From Proteobacteria bacterium UBA3588 (GTDB lineage Bacteria; Pseudomonadota; Gammaproteobacteria; Thiohalomonadales; Thiohalomonadaceae), in contig DFMR01000202.1 in assembly GCA_002376325.1 (NCBI GenBank), forward strand, positions 1-14,137: a stretch of DNA of 14,137 nucleotides, in the 5' to 3' direction. The notes beneath the pieces were generated by a model, which had not been told where the DNA came from, ran no database searches, and was given only the letters and a program-made list of their open reading frames with translations. Shown one piece after another: positions 1 through 7,530 of this stretch (position 1 is the first letter of the stretch; every line of letters begins with the position of its first letter). The translations under genes were made by a program, and so were the position numbers.

Positions 1-605
1 TCGGCGTTGACCAGGTACGGCACGTAGGTCTCGCTGTAGCCGTGCTCGCCGCTGTGCAGGTCAAGCATGAACTGGATCAGTGCGCGGTGCATGCGCGCCA
101 GCGGTCCCTTCATGGTGGCGAAGCGGGCACCGGTGATCTTGGCGGCGGTCTCGAAATCGAGCAGGCCTAACTGTTCGCCGATGTCCACGTGGTCCTTAGG
201 TTCGAAATCGAACACGCGCGGCTCGCCCCAGCGCCGGACCTCCACGTTGTCCTCCTCGCCGCTTCCGTCCGGGACGCTCTCGTGCGGGATGTTCGGCACC
301 CCCATCAGGATGCCGTTGAGCTCCTCCTGAATTGCGTTGAGCCGCCCCTCCGCCGCTTTCAGCTTGTCGCCCAGATCGGCCACCGCCGCCAGCAGCGGCG
401 CGGCATCCTCGCCCTTGGCCTTGGCCTGACCGATGGCCTTGGAGCGCGCGTTGCGCTCGGCCTGCAGCTGCTGGGTCTTGACCTGGATCTCCTTGCGCTC
501 CGCTTCCAGCCGGGCGATGGCAGCGGTGTCGAGTGCGAAGCCGCGGCGCGCCAAAAGTGCGGCAGTGGCCTCCAGTTCGGCCCGGAACAGTCGGGGGTCA
601 AGCAT
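1..605 (-). CDS. serS: Seryl-tRNA synthetase, N-terminal part (3' end beyond window)
   Basis: Class II aminoacyl-tRNA synthetase that charges tRNA-Ser (and tRNA-Sec where present) with serine in the cytoplasm. The window holds the first 201 residues of a protein usually about 430 long. It starts MLDPRLFRAE, as family members do. Residues about 30-100 are rich in E, K, R, Q, A and L with heptad spacing and form the long antiparallel coiled-coil arm that binds the tRNA-Ser variable arm. Next come the linker MGVPNIPHESVPDG (101-114) and the start of the catalytic domain, including the conserved stretch HGYSETYVPYLVN (188-200). Catalytic motifs 2 and 3 lie outside the window. The ATG at 603-605 is preceded by an AAAGGA Shine-Dalgarno sequence about 6 bases upstream. 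The frame is open throughout. It is separated from rarA by 201 bp with an inverted repeat, so it is probably transcribed on its own. Confidence 0.97.
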   Translation of the reverse strand, partial: MLDPRLFRAELEATAALLARRGFALDTAAIARLEAERKEIQVKTQQLQAERNARSKAIGQAKAKGEDAAPLLAAVADLGDKLKAAEGRLNAIQEELNGILMGVPNIPHESVPDGSGEEDNVEVRRWGEPRVFDFEPKDHVDIGEQLGLLDFETAAKITGARFATMKGPLARMHRALIQFMLDLHSGEHGYSETYVPYLVNA

Positions 606-671
606 GTCGGTATCCTTTCGTTAGATACTGCTGAGACGGATTTTAACTGGGGCGAATCAAGCTGTGCCAGA

Positions 672-786
672 TACGAGGGACGAGATACGAGGTGCGAGGG
701 CTGGAGTGCGCTTCGCGCACGATTTCATGAATCGACCATTCGCGAAGCGAATTCATCCCCTCGTATCTCGTCCCTTGTCCCTCGTA
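672..786. repeat. Inverted array of heptamers between rarA and serS
   Basis: Two arms built of 7-base units face each other in the rarA-serS spacer. The left arm (672-699) reads TACGAGG, GACGAGA, TACGAGG, TGCGAGG. The right arm (759-786), read on the minus strand, gives TACGAGG, GACAAGG, GACGAGA, TACGAGG. Positions 677-692 pair perfectly with 759-774 (16 bp). Between the arms are two small hairpins: GTGCGC-TTC-GCGCAC (706-720) and ATTCGC-GAA-GCGAAT (738-752). Together they could fold into a branched cruciform or RNA structure at the rarA 3' end. There is no U-tract, so it is not a classical terminator. It may be a dispersed intergenic repeat, which is inference. Confidence 0.75.
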
Positions 787-806
787 CCTACCTCTATCCC
801 CGTGGT

Positions 807-2132
807 TCATCGTTTTTTCTTTTGCTCCGCCAACCGATCCAGCTCGCGCAGGTGCGCCAGCTTTTCGCTAATTTTATGTTCCAGGCCGCGCGGCGTCGGT
901 TCGTAGTAGCGCCGCTCCGGCATGTCGTCGGGGAAGTAGCGCTCCCCGGCCGCGTAGGCCTCCGGTTCGTCGTGGGCGTAACGGTAGGCATGGCCGTAGC
1001 CCAGCTCCTTCATCAGTTTGGTCGGCGCGTTGCGCAGGTGAATCGGCACCTCGTAGGAGCCGTGTTGCTTCACGTCGTCACGGGCGCTGTTGAAGGCCAC
1101 GTAGACCGCATTGCTCTTCGGCGCGCAGGCCATGTAGAGCACCGCCTGGGCGACGGCCAGCTCACCCTCGGGACTGCCGAGCCGTTCCTGCACGTCCCAG
1201 GCGTTGAGCGCCAGTTCCAGGGCGCGCGGATCGGCGTTGCCGATATCCTCCGAGGCCATGCGTACCACGCGGCGGGCAATGTAAAGCGGATCGCAGCCGC
1301 CGTCCAGCATGCGGGTGAACCAGTAGAGCGCCGCGTCCGGGGAAGAGCCGCGCACCGACTTGTGCAGCGCCGATATCTGGTCGTAAAACACCTCGCCGCC
1401 CTTGTCGAAGCGCCGCACCCCACCGGCCAGCACCTCGTTGACCACCGCCTCCTCGATCACCTCATGTTCGCCGCGGCGTTCCGCCAGATCGGCGGCGATC
1501 TCCAGCAGATTGAGCGCACGGCGCGCGTCGCCGTCCGCCGCCGTCGCAATGTGCTGCAACAGCTCCGGCGCGATCACCAGCGGCCGTTGGCCGAGACCGC
1601 GTTCCGCATCGTGCAGCGCCCGCTCAAGCACCTGCACGATCTCCTCCACCGTCAGGCTCTTCAACACATAGACGCGGGCGCGCGACAGCAGCGCGCTGTT
1701 CAGTTCGAATGATGGATTCTCGGTGGTGGCACCGATGAAGGTGACGGTGCCATCCTCGACGTAGGGCAGGAAGGCGTCCTGTTGCGACTTGTTGAAGCGG
1801 TGCACCTCATCGACGAACAACACGGTGCCGCGATTATAGGCGGCGCGTACCTGCTGCGCCTGGGCCACCGACTCGCGGATCTCCTTGACCCCCGACAGCA
1901 CGGCGGAGATGGCAAGAAACTGGGCATTGGCGCGCCCGGCGATCATGCGTGCCAAGGTGGTCTTGCCGGTGCCGGGCGGCCCCCAGAACACCATCGAATG
2001 GAGATTGCCCGACTCCAGCGCCAGGCGCAGCGGCTTGCCCGGGCCGAGCAGGTGCGACTGGCCGAAGAATTCCTCCAGCGACGCAGGCCGCATGCGATCG
2101 GCCAGCGGACGGAGCGGATCGGCCTGGGTCAT
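807..2132 (-). CDS. rarA: Replication-associated recombination protein A (AAA+ ATPase)
   Basis: RarA/MgsA is a clamp-loader-like AAA+ ATPase that acts at stalled replication forks with SSB; Mgs1 and WRNIP1 are its eukaryotic homologues. The protein has 441 residues (E. coli 447). Visible motifs are Walker A GPPGTGKT (51-58), Walker B LFVDEVHRF (105-113), sensor 1 GATTENPSFE (134-143) and the arginine-finger segment SALLSRARV (146-154). The C-terminal half carries the family landmarks ISALHKSVRGS, SEDIGNADPRA and LRNAPTKLMKELGYG, which belong to the tetramerisation and MgsA C-terminal domains. The ATG at 2130-2132 has no good Shine-Dalgarno sequence. It lies 38 bp after the lolA stop, so expression probably depends on read-through from ftsK-lolA. 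The lolA-rarA pairing is the one seen in E. coli. The stop codon sits inside a 13-mer that recurs in the repeat after trxB. Confidence 0.97.
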   Translation of the reverse strand: MTQADPLRPLADRMRPASLEEFFGQSHLLGPGKPLRLALESGNLHSMVFWGPPGTGKTTLARMIAGRANAQFLAISAVLSGVKEIRESVAQAQQVRAAYNRGTVLFVDEVHRFNKSQQDAFLPYVEDGTVTFIGATTENPSFELNSALLSRARVYVLKSLTVEEIVQVLERALHDAERGLGQRPLVIAPELLQHIATAADGDARRALNLLEIAADLAERRGEHEVIEEAVVNEVLAGGVRRFDKGGEVFYDQISALHKSVRGSSPDAALYWFTRMLDGGCDPLYIARRVVRMASEDIGNADPRALELALNAWDVQERLGSPEGELAVAQAVLYMACAPKSNAVYVAFNSARDDVKQHGSYEVPIHLRNAPTKLMKELGYGHAYRYAHDEPEAYAAGERYFPDDMPERRYYEPTPRGLEHKISEKLAHLRELDRLAEQKKKR

Positions 2133-2170
2133 GGCAGCGTGCTACAGCGCGGGGACAAACGTCGCACCGC

Positions 2171-2809
2171 TCAGTTCGGGTCCCCCAACACGTCCACATC
2201 GGGCGGCGGGGTGAATTCGAAATCGCTGGCGGGCAGGTGCGGATTGCGGCTCACCTTGTCGAAGTAGAGACGCGTGGTCTGCCCCAGGCTGTCGCCCATC
2301 TCCATGGCACGTACCACGTCACCGTCCAGCGCCAGGCGGATATAGGTAAAGGTGGCGTCCTTCTGTTTCGGCTTCAGCTCCAGCCAGGTAAAACCGGAGT
2401 GGTTGCCGAGTTCGGTCAGACGGAAGTTGCGATCCAACGGCACGTCGCTCGACAGCAGCGCCGCAGGCGTACTGCCGAGTGCCGACGTCTCTGGGCGCAC
2501 CGTAATCTGTTCCAGATCCTTGTCGTACATCCACACGTGCTTGCCGTCGGCGACATACAGTTGACTGTACGGTTTGGTGTACTCCAGACGGAATCGGCCG
2601 GGGCGTGACAACATCAGCACCCCTTCGCTGCGCTGCTTTTCGTTGTGGTGGGCATCGAGCAGCGTTTGCACGAACTGCGCACGCATGGTCTTCAAACCCT
2701 TGAAAAAGCGATCCAGCTTCACCCTGCCCTCGCCGGCCTGGGCCGCCATGCTCACGCTCAATATCAGCAGCACCAATAGCATCCTGCCGCCGTAACGGAA
2801 CCCTTTCAT
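2171..2809 (-). CDS. lolA: Periplasmic outer-membrane lipoprotein chaperone LolA
   Basis: LolA accepts lipoproteins released by LolCDE at the inner membrane and carries them across the periplasm to LolB. The 212-residue protein begins with a clear Sec signal peptide: basic MKGFRYGGR, hydrophobic core 10-20, and a likely signal peptidase I cut after AAQA (residue 25). The mature part shows LolA-family features: LKTMRAQFVQTL (39-50), a segment ending RPGRFRLEYTKPY, then LYVADGKHVWMYDKDLEQ, where strands form the open beta-barrel that holds the lipid. Its length is close to E. coli LolA (about 203). The ATG is 4 bp after the ftsK stop. A GAGGA ribosome site lies in the last ftsK codons, so it is probably translationally coupled to ftsK. 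The ftsK-lolA-rarA order matches E. coli and Pseudomonas. Confidence 0.95.
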   Translation of the reverse strand: MKGFRYGGRMLLVLLILSVSMAAQAGEGRVKLDRFFKGLKTMRAQFVQTLLDAHHNEKQRSEGVLMLSRPGRFRLEYTKPYSQLYVADGKHVWMYDKDLEQITVRPETSALGSTPAALLSSDVPLDRNFRLTELGNHSGFTWLELKPKQKDATFTYIRLALDGDVVRAMEMGDSLGQTTRLYFDKVSRNPHLPASDFEFTPPPDVDVLGDPN

Positions 2810-2813
2810 GCGT

Positions 2814-5135
2814 TCAATCCTCGAGCGGCGCCGGGGCCAGCACTTCGCGCGAACCGTTCGACTGCAACGGACCGACCACCCCCGCCATCTCCATCATCTC
2901 CACCATGCGCGCGGCACGGTTGTAACCGATCTTGAGCCGGCGCTGAATCCCCGAGACCGAGGCCCGCCGACTCTCCAATACAATCTGCACCGCCTCGTCG
3001 TAGAGCGGATCGGCTTCGCCGTCGCCGCCGTCACCGGCGAAAGCGCCCTCGCCGTTCTCGGCACTGCCGCCTTTGAGGATGTCGTCCACATATTCCGGCT
3101 GTCCGCGCTTCTTCAGGTCGTCGACCACGCGGTGCACCTCCTGGTCGGAGACGAAGGCACCGTGAATACGCATCGGCACGCCATGGCCCGGCGGCAGGTA
3201 GAGCATGTCACCGTTACCGAGCAGACTCTCCGCCCCCTGCTGGTCGAGGATGGTGCGCGAGTCGATGCGCGACGAAACCTGAAATGCGATGCGGGTGGGG
3301 ATATTGGCCTTGATCAGGCCGGTGATCACATCCACCGACGGCCGCTGCGTCGCCAGGATCAGGTGGATGCCGGCGGCGCGCGCCTTCTGCGCCAGGCGGG
3401 CGATCAGCTCTTCCACCTTCTTCCCTACGACCATCATCATGTCGGCCAGTTCGTCGACGATGACCACGATGAACGGCAGCGTGTCCAGTTCGGGACGCTG
3501 CTCCTCCAGTTCCGGCGCGTCGGGCACCAACGGCTGCCACAGCGGATCCTTGAGCGGCTGCTTGGCGGCGATGGCATCCTTCACCTTGCGGTTGTAGCCG
3601 GCGATGTTGCGCACACCGAGTTTGGCCATCAGCTTGAAGCGGTGCTCCATCTCGGCGACACACCAGCGCAGGGCGTTGGCCGCGTCCTTCATGTCGGTCA
3701 CCACCGGCGCCAGCAGGTGCGGGATGCCCTCGTAGATGGAGAGCTCCAGCATCTTGGGATCGACCATGATCAAGCGCACATCGCGCGGCGTGGCACCGTA
3801 CAACAGACTCAGGATCATGGCGTTGATCGCCACCGACTTGCCCGAACCCGTGGTGCCCGCCACCAACAGATGCGGCATCTTGACCAGATCCGCCACCATG
3901 GGTACGCCGGCGATATCCTTGCCCAACGCCAGTGTCAGAGTGGAACCGGCGCTCTCGTAGGCCGGTGATCGCAACACCTCGGAGAGACGCACGATCTCGC
4001 GCGATTCGTTGGGAACCTCCAGGCCGATGGTGGTCTTGCCTGGGATCACCTCCACCACACGCACACTGATGGCGGACAATGATCGTGCCAGGTCCTTGGA
4101 GAGGTTGGATATCTGACTTACCTTGACGCCCGCCGCCGGCTGCAATTCGAAACGGGTGATAACCGGTCCCGGATGGACCTCCACCACCTGAGCCTCAATG
4201 CCGAAATCCCGCAGTTTCAACTCCACCAGGCGCGATACCGCTCCAAGCGCATCTTCGGAGAGCCGGTTGCCGCCCGTTTCGGCCAGGTCGAGCAGGGCCA
4301 ACGGCGGCAACCCGCCGTCAACGGCGGACGCCTCGAACAGCGGCACCTGTTTCTCTTTCTGTACCCGCTGGGAAACTGTCGTGATCTTGGGGATCACCGG
4401 TTCGATGCGCGGCGGCGGGCGCTTCGCCACCTTGGCCTTCTCGGTCTTGACCACCCTCTCCCGCTGCTGCCGTGCCCGACGAGCCAACAGCGACTCGCGC
4501 ACCTGCGACAGCATGCCGCGCAGACGACTACCGGCGCCGAGGGTCCAGTTGCCAACGGCATCCATCACCCGCAGCCATGAGAGGCCGGTAAACAGCGTGA
4601 CGCCACTCAGGAAAAGCGCCAGCAGGAATAAGGTGGCGCCGAGAAAACTGAAGGCGCTGACCAGTCCGCGCCCGACCACGTCGCCGAGGATGCCGCCGGC
4701 ATTCAGGGGCAGCACGGCATCACGAAAATCAAAATGCAGAAAGGCGAGTCCGGCACCGGCGCACAGGGTCAGCAGGAAGCCGACGGCCCGCAGCGTCGCC
4801 TCCATCTGATTGGGCTTCTCCTCTTCGTTGTGGCCGCGAAACAGCAGCCAACCGCTATAGGCCACCATCACCGGGAACAGGTAAGCCATGTAACCGAACA
4901 GATACAGGAAGATATCGGAAAACCAGGCGCCGGCCCGCCCGCCGAGATTGAGCACTACATGGCTGCGCCCGTCGTGCGACCAGCCCGGGTCGGACGGGTT
5001 ATAGGTGTAGAGCGCGATCAGCAGATAGACGGCCACCGTACCGAACAAGTACAGCGCTCCCTCGCGCAAGCCGCGACTGAACTGCTGTCCGAGGACGAAA
5101 CGTTGCCCCGTTTTCTTGTTGGTCGCCTGGGCCAA
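2814..5135 (-). CDS. ftsK: DNA translocase FtsK
   Basis: Inner-membrane, septum-localised motor that pumps DNA during chromosome segregation, activates XerCD/dif dimer resolution and takes part in divisome assembly. It has 773 residues. The N-terminal membrane domain has about four helices (near 27-44, 73-97, 116-134 and 160-185). It is followed by a short basic/proline linker (about 205-290), far shorter than in E. coli FtsK (1329 residues). The motor has the FtsK alpha/beta core with Walker A AGTTGSGKS (426-434), Walker B IVVIVDELADMM (556-567) and LILATQRPSVDVITGLIKAN (592-611). The winged-helix gamma domain that reads KOPS sites lies near 708-765 (SVSGIQRRLKIGYNRAARMVEMMEMAGVVG spans about 727-756). 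The start is TTG at 5133-5135: a stop in frame five codons upstream excludes an earlier start, and the next methionines fall inside membrane helices. An AGG lies 8 bases upstream. Confidence 0.97.
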   Translation of the reverse strand: MAQATNKKTGQRFVLGQQFSRGLREGALYLFGTVAVYLLIALYTYNPSDPGWSHDGRSHVVLNLGGRAGAWFSDIFLYLFGYMAYLFPVMVAYSGWLLFRGHNEEEKPNQMEATLRAVGFLLTLCAGAGLAFLHFDFRDAVLPLNAGGILGDVVGRGLVSAFSFLGATLFLLALFLSGVTLFTGLSWLRVMDAVGNWTLGAGSRLRGMLSQVRESLLARRARQQRERVVKTEKAKVAKRPPPRIEPVIPKITTVSQRVQKEKQVPLFEASAVDGGLPPLALLDLAETGGNRLSEDALGAVSRLVELKLRDFGIEAQVVEVHPGPVITRFELQPAAGVKVSQISNLSKDLARSLSAISVRVVEVIPGKTTIGLEVPNESREIVRLSEVLRSPAYESAGSTLTLALGKDIAGVPMVADLVKMPHLLVAGTTGSGKSVAINAMILSLLYGATPRDVRLIMVDPKMLELSIYEGIPHLLAPVVTDMKDAANALRWCVAEMEHRFKLMAKLGVRNIAGYNRKVKDAIAAKQPLKDPLWQPLVPDAPELEEQRPELDTLPFIVVIVDELADMMMVVGKKVEELIARLAQKARAAGIHLILATQRPSVDVITGLIKANIPTRIAFQVSSRIDSRTILDQQGAESLLGNGDMLYLPPGHGVPMRIHGAFVSDQEVHRVVDDLKKRGQPEYVDDILKGGSAENGEGAFAGDGGDGEADPLYDEAVQIVLESRRASVSGIQRRLKIGYNRAARMVEMMEMAGVVGPLQSNGSREVLAPAPLED

Positions 5136-5159
5136 AGAGTTAACCTGTTACAGTAAAAT

Positions 5160-5200
5160 GAGCAAATAACATTTTGTAATTATACAGATTATTGCTTCAA
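5160..5200 (-). promoter_or_regulatory. Candidate ftsK promoter
   Basis: The 61-bp ald-ftsK spacer is strikingly AT-rich beside its neighbours. On the minus strand it contains a perfect TATAAT -10 box (5179-5184), with GTTCCT 17 bases upstream as a poor -35. This would give a leader of about 36 bases before the TTG start. An odd-centred inverted repeat CTGT-A-ACAG (5145-5153) lies between this box and the start codon. No LexA box is visible, although E. coli ftsK has an SOS-controlled promoter. Inferred from sequence only. Confidence 0.5.
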
Positions 5201-6261
5201 GAGGAACGCTGCAATGCAGGGTAGACCAACTCCCCGGCGCGTACATTGATCCCCGCAGTCAACGGCTCATATGCCTCCCAGCCGCCGGCCGCCAAACGCA
5301 GCGCATAGGGGATCAGGGCCGCCGACAGCGCCTGAGAGGCGCTGCGCGGCACCGCCCCCGGCATATTGGTCACCCCGAAGTGCACCACCCCTTCCCATAG
5401 ATAGGTCGGCTCGGCATAGGTGGTCGGGCGGGTGGTCTCGATGCAACCGCCCTGGTCCACCGCGATATCGACAATGACGCTGCCGGCGCTCATCCGCTTG
5501 ACCATATCGGCGCTCACCAGATGGGGTGCCCGCGCACCGTGGATCAGCACCGCGCCCACCAGCAGATCGGCCTCCGCCACCGCCTGCTCGATGGCGTCGG
5601 CATAGGCATAGAGCGCGGTGACATTGGCACCGAGCGCCCGCATCGCCTCCAGCTTGTCACGGTTGCGATCGAACACCGTCACCCGCGCCCCCATCGCCGC
5701 CGCCATGGCCGCGGCGTTGCCGCCGGCGACACCGGCGCCGAGCACCACCACATGGCCGCGCTCCGCCGCCGGCAGGCCGCCCAGCAGCAGCCCCTTGCCG
5801 CCCTGCGGCCGGGTCAGCAACTGCGCCCCGGCCTGCACCGCAATCCTGCCGGCGATATCGCTCATCGGCGCCAGCAGCGGCAGGTGACCGTTGGCCTCTT
5901 CCACCGTCTCGAAAGCGACGCCGGTCAGCCCGATGCCGAGCAGCGCCTCGGTCAGCGCCGGCTCCGCCGCCAGATGCAGGTAGCAGAACAGCAGATGGTC
6001 ACGGCGCAGCAACGGCCACTCCTGCGGCTGCGGCTCCTTCACCTTGACCACCATCTGCGCCTTGCCGTAAAGGGCCGCCGCATCGGACAGGATGGACACG
6101 CCGACCGCCTCATAGGCGGCGTCATCGTAACCACTCAACCGCCCGGCGCCATGCTCGATGAAAACCTCATGCCCGGCGCGCACCAGTTCGGCGGCGGCGG
6201 CGGGGATCAAACCCACGCGCGCCTCAAGGGTTTTCACCTCACGTGGAATACCGATGCGCAT
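5197..6261 (-). CDS. ald: Alanine dehydrogenase
   Basis: NAD-dependent L-alanine dehydrogenase (L-alanine to pyruvate and ammonia, reversible), cytoplasmic, usually a hexamer. It has 354 residues against about 370 for the family. The N-terminus MRIGIPREVKTLEARVG carries the substrate arginine R15. K75 (in VKVKEP) and catalytic H96 (in CYLHLA) fall at the same numbers as in the Mycobacterium tuberculosis enzyme. The Rossmann motif GAGVAG is at 175-180, with NAD-ribose-binding D198 (VFDRN) after it and the active-site aspartate D269 (VDIAVDQGG). A strong AAAGGAGAGG ribosome site precedes the ATG at 6259-6261. The gene is divergent from trxB and ends 61 bp before ftsK, where E. coli has lrp. A saccharopine- or transhydrogenase-like relative is unlikely given the conserved residues. 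Confidence 0.95.
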   Translation of the reverse strand: MRIGIPREVKTLEARVGLIPAAAAELVRAGHEVFIEHGAGRLSGYDDAAYEAVGVSILSDAAALYGKAQMVVKVKEPQPQEWPLLRRDHLLFCYLHLAAEPALTEALLGIGLTGVAFETVEEANGHLPLLAPMSDIAGRIAVQAGAQLLTRPQGGKGLLLGGLPAAERGHVVVLGAGVAGGNAAAMAAAMGARVTVFDRNRDKLEAMRALGANVTALYAYADAIEQAVAEADLLVGAVLIHGARAPHLVSADMVKRMSAGSVIVDIAVDQGGCIETTRPTTYAEPTYLWEGVVHFGVTNMPGAVPRSASQALSAALIPYALRLAAGGWEAYEPLTAGINVRAGELVYPALQRSS

Positions 6262-6404
6262 GACCTCTCCTTTACCCGGCAGTATCCGATCCGTACCATA
6301 GGGCGGTCAGGGAATGGAACGCTGCCAACCCGTCCCAATATCCACACCTCAGCCGCTATTTTTCCGTTACGGGAACCAAGAATTATTGCGATGGAGTCTA
6401 CCAC

Positions 6405-7361
6405 ATGAGCCAAACCAAGCATTGCCGCCTCCTCATCCTCGGCTCCGGCCCGGCCGGCTATACTGCGGCCGTCTATGCCGCCCGCGCCAACCTCAATCCG
6501 GTGATCGTCACCGGCATGCAGCAAGGCGGCCAGCTGATGACCACCACCGAGGTCGACAACTGGCCCGGAGGTGCCCACGGCCTCACCGGCCCGGCTCTGA
6601 TGCAGCAGATGGAGGAGCATGCCAAGCGCTTCAACACCGAGATCATCTTCGACACCATCATGAAGGCCGATCTCTCCCAGCGCCCCTTCACCCTGACCGG
6701 CGACTCGGCCACCACCTACACCTGCGACGCGCTGATCATCGCCACCGGTGCCTCCGCCATGTATCTGGGGCTGGAATCGGAAGAAAAGTTCAAAGGCCGC
6801 GGCGTCTCCGGCTGCGCCACCTGCGACGGTTTCTTCTACCGCAACCAGAATGTGGCCGTGATCGGCGGCGGCAATACCGCCGTGGAAGAGGCGCTCTACC
6901 TCTCCAACATCGCCAAGCACGTCACCGTGGTACACCGCCGCGACAAGTTCCGCTGCGAGAAGATCCTGGCCGACCAGCTGATGGAGAAGACCAGGAACGG
7001 CAACATCACCATCGAGTGGAACCACGAAGTGGACGAGGTGTTGGGCGACAACAGCGGCGTCACCGGCCTGCGCATCAAGAACGCCCAGGACGGCAGCAAG
7101 AAGGATCTGGAGCTGACCGGCGTATTCATTGCCATCGGCCACAAGCCCAACACTGACCTGTTCGACGGCCAGTTGGCGCTGAACCATGGCTACATCACCG
7201 TCAAGACCGGCCTGGACGGCAACGCCACGGCCACCTCCGTGACGGGCGTCTACGCCGCCGGCGACGTGGCCGACCACAACTACCGCCAAGCCATCACCTC
7301 CGCCGGCACCGGCTGCATGGCCGCGCTCGATGCCGAGGCCTTCCTTGACGCCAACGGCTGA
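6405..7361 (+). CDS. trxB: Thioredoxin-disulfide reductase
   Basis: FAD flavoenzyme that uses NADPH to reduce thioredoxin in the cytoplasm. It has 318 residues (E. coli about 320). The FAD-binding motif GSGPAG is at 13-18, with GGQLMTTTEVDNWPG (41-55) after it. The redox-active pair is C137-A-T-C140 in VSGCATCDGFF. The NADPH-binding motif GGGNTAVEE lies at 154-162, and the 2'-phosphate-binding basic residues are in VHRRDKFR (176-183). The second FAD motif GVYAAGDVAD is at 281-290. A GGAG ribosome site ends 8 bases before the ATG. It is divergent from ald across 143 bp, in which I see no convincing -35/-10 pair for either gene. A 28-bp-stem hairpin begins 10 bp after the stop. Confidence 0.98.
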   Translation: MSQTKHCRLLILGSGPAGYTAAVYAARANLNPVIVTGMQQGGQLMTTTEVDNWPGGAHGLTGPALMQQMEEHAKRFNTEIIFDTIMKADLSQRPFTLTGDSATTYTCDALIIATGASAMYLGLESEEKFKGRGVSGCATCDGFFYRNQNVAVIGGGNTAVEEALYLSNIAKHVTVVHRRDKFRCEKILADQLMEKTRNGNITIEWNHEVDEVLGDNSGVTGLRIKNAQDGSKKDLELTGVFIAIGHKPNTDLFDGQLALNHGYITVKTGLDGNATATSVTGVYAAGDVADHNYRQAITSAGTGCMAALDAEAFLDANG

Positions 7362-7371
7362 AGACAAGATC

Positions 7372-7452
7372 AACCACGGGGGACACGGGGAGCACAGGGT
7401 AAAATGAGACCAAAATAATGGTTTCCCTGTGCTCCCCGTGTTCCCCGTGGTT
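7372..7452. repeat. Long near-perfect inverted repeat of 9-mer units after trxB
   Basis: The left arm 7372-7399 pairs with the right arm 7425-7452 over 28 bp. The only non-Watson-Crick position is 7382/7442, which would be a G-U wobble in RNA. The loop is 25 bases and A-rich. Each arm is itself three 9-base units: ACCACGGGG, GACACGGGG, AGCACAGGG on the left, with the complement on the right. No U-run follows directly. The element may stop transcription or protect the trxB mRNA 3' end, but its tandem structure suggests a dispersed repeat family. Confidence 0.85.
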
Positions 7453-7492
7453 CATGCCTTTGCTTGTATCGAGAGGCGGGCGGCCCCATAAG

Positions 7493-7524
7493 ACCCGCAT
7501 GTGCGCACCCTCGGGTTTTTTATT
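7493..7524 (+). terminator. Weak terminator-like hairpin before the GNAT-like gene
   Basis: ACCCG (7493-7497) pairs with CGGGT (7512-7516), followed at once by a T-rich run (TTTTTTATT to 7524). The stem is only 5 bp with a loop of 14 bases, so it would be a weak intrinsic terminator. It ends 6 bases before the chosen start of the next gene and contains an 11-codon reading frame. It could end trxB transcription or act as a leader/attenuator. Confidence 0.35.
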
Positions 7525-7530
7525 CTCCAG

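Noticed and set aside
672..786. CRISPR array or IS end
   Set aside because: Units are 7 bases in inverted orientation with no spacers, no transposase gene and no target duplication visible.
189..1712. A 507-codon plus-strand frame opposite serS and rarA
   Set aside because: It runs across two real genes and the repeat spacer between them, has low-complexity composition and no domain or ribosome site.
5145..5190. SOS (LexA) box before ftsK
   Set aside because: Only a CTG half-site is present at the TATAAT box; the matching CAG ten bases on is missing.
6234..7373. A 379-codon minus-strand frame opposite trxB
   Set aside because: Antisense shadow of trxB; its glycine/valine-rich product arises from trxB codon usage, and it would overlap the ald start.
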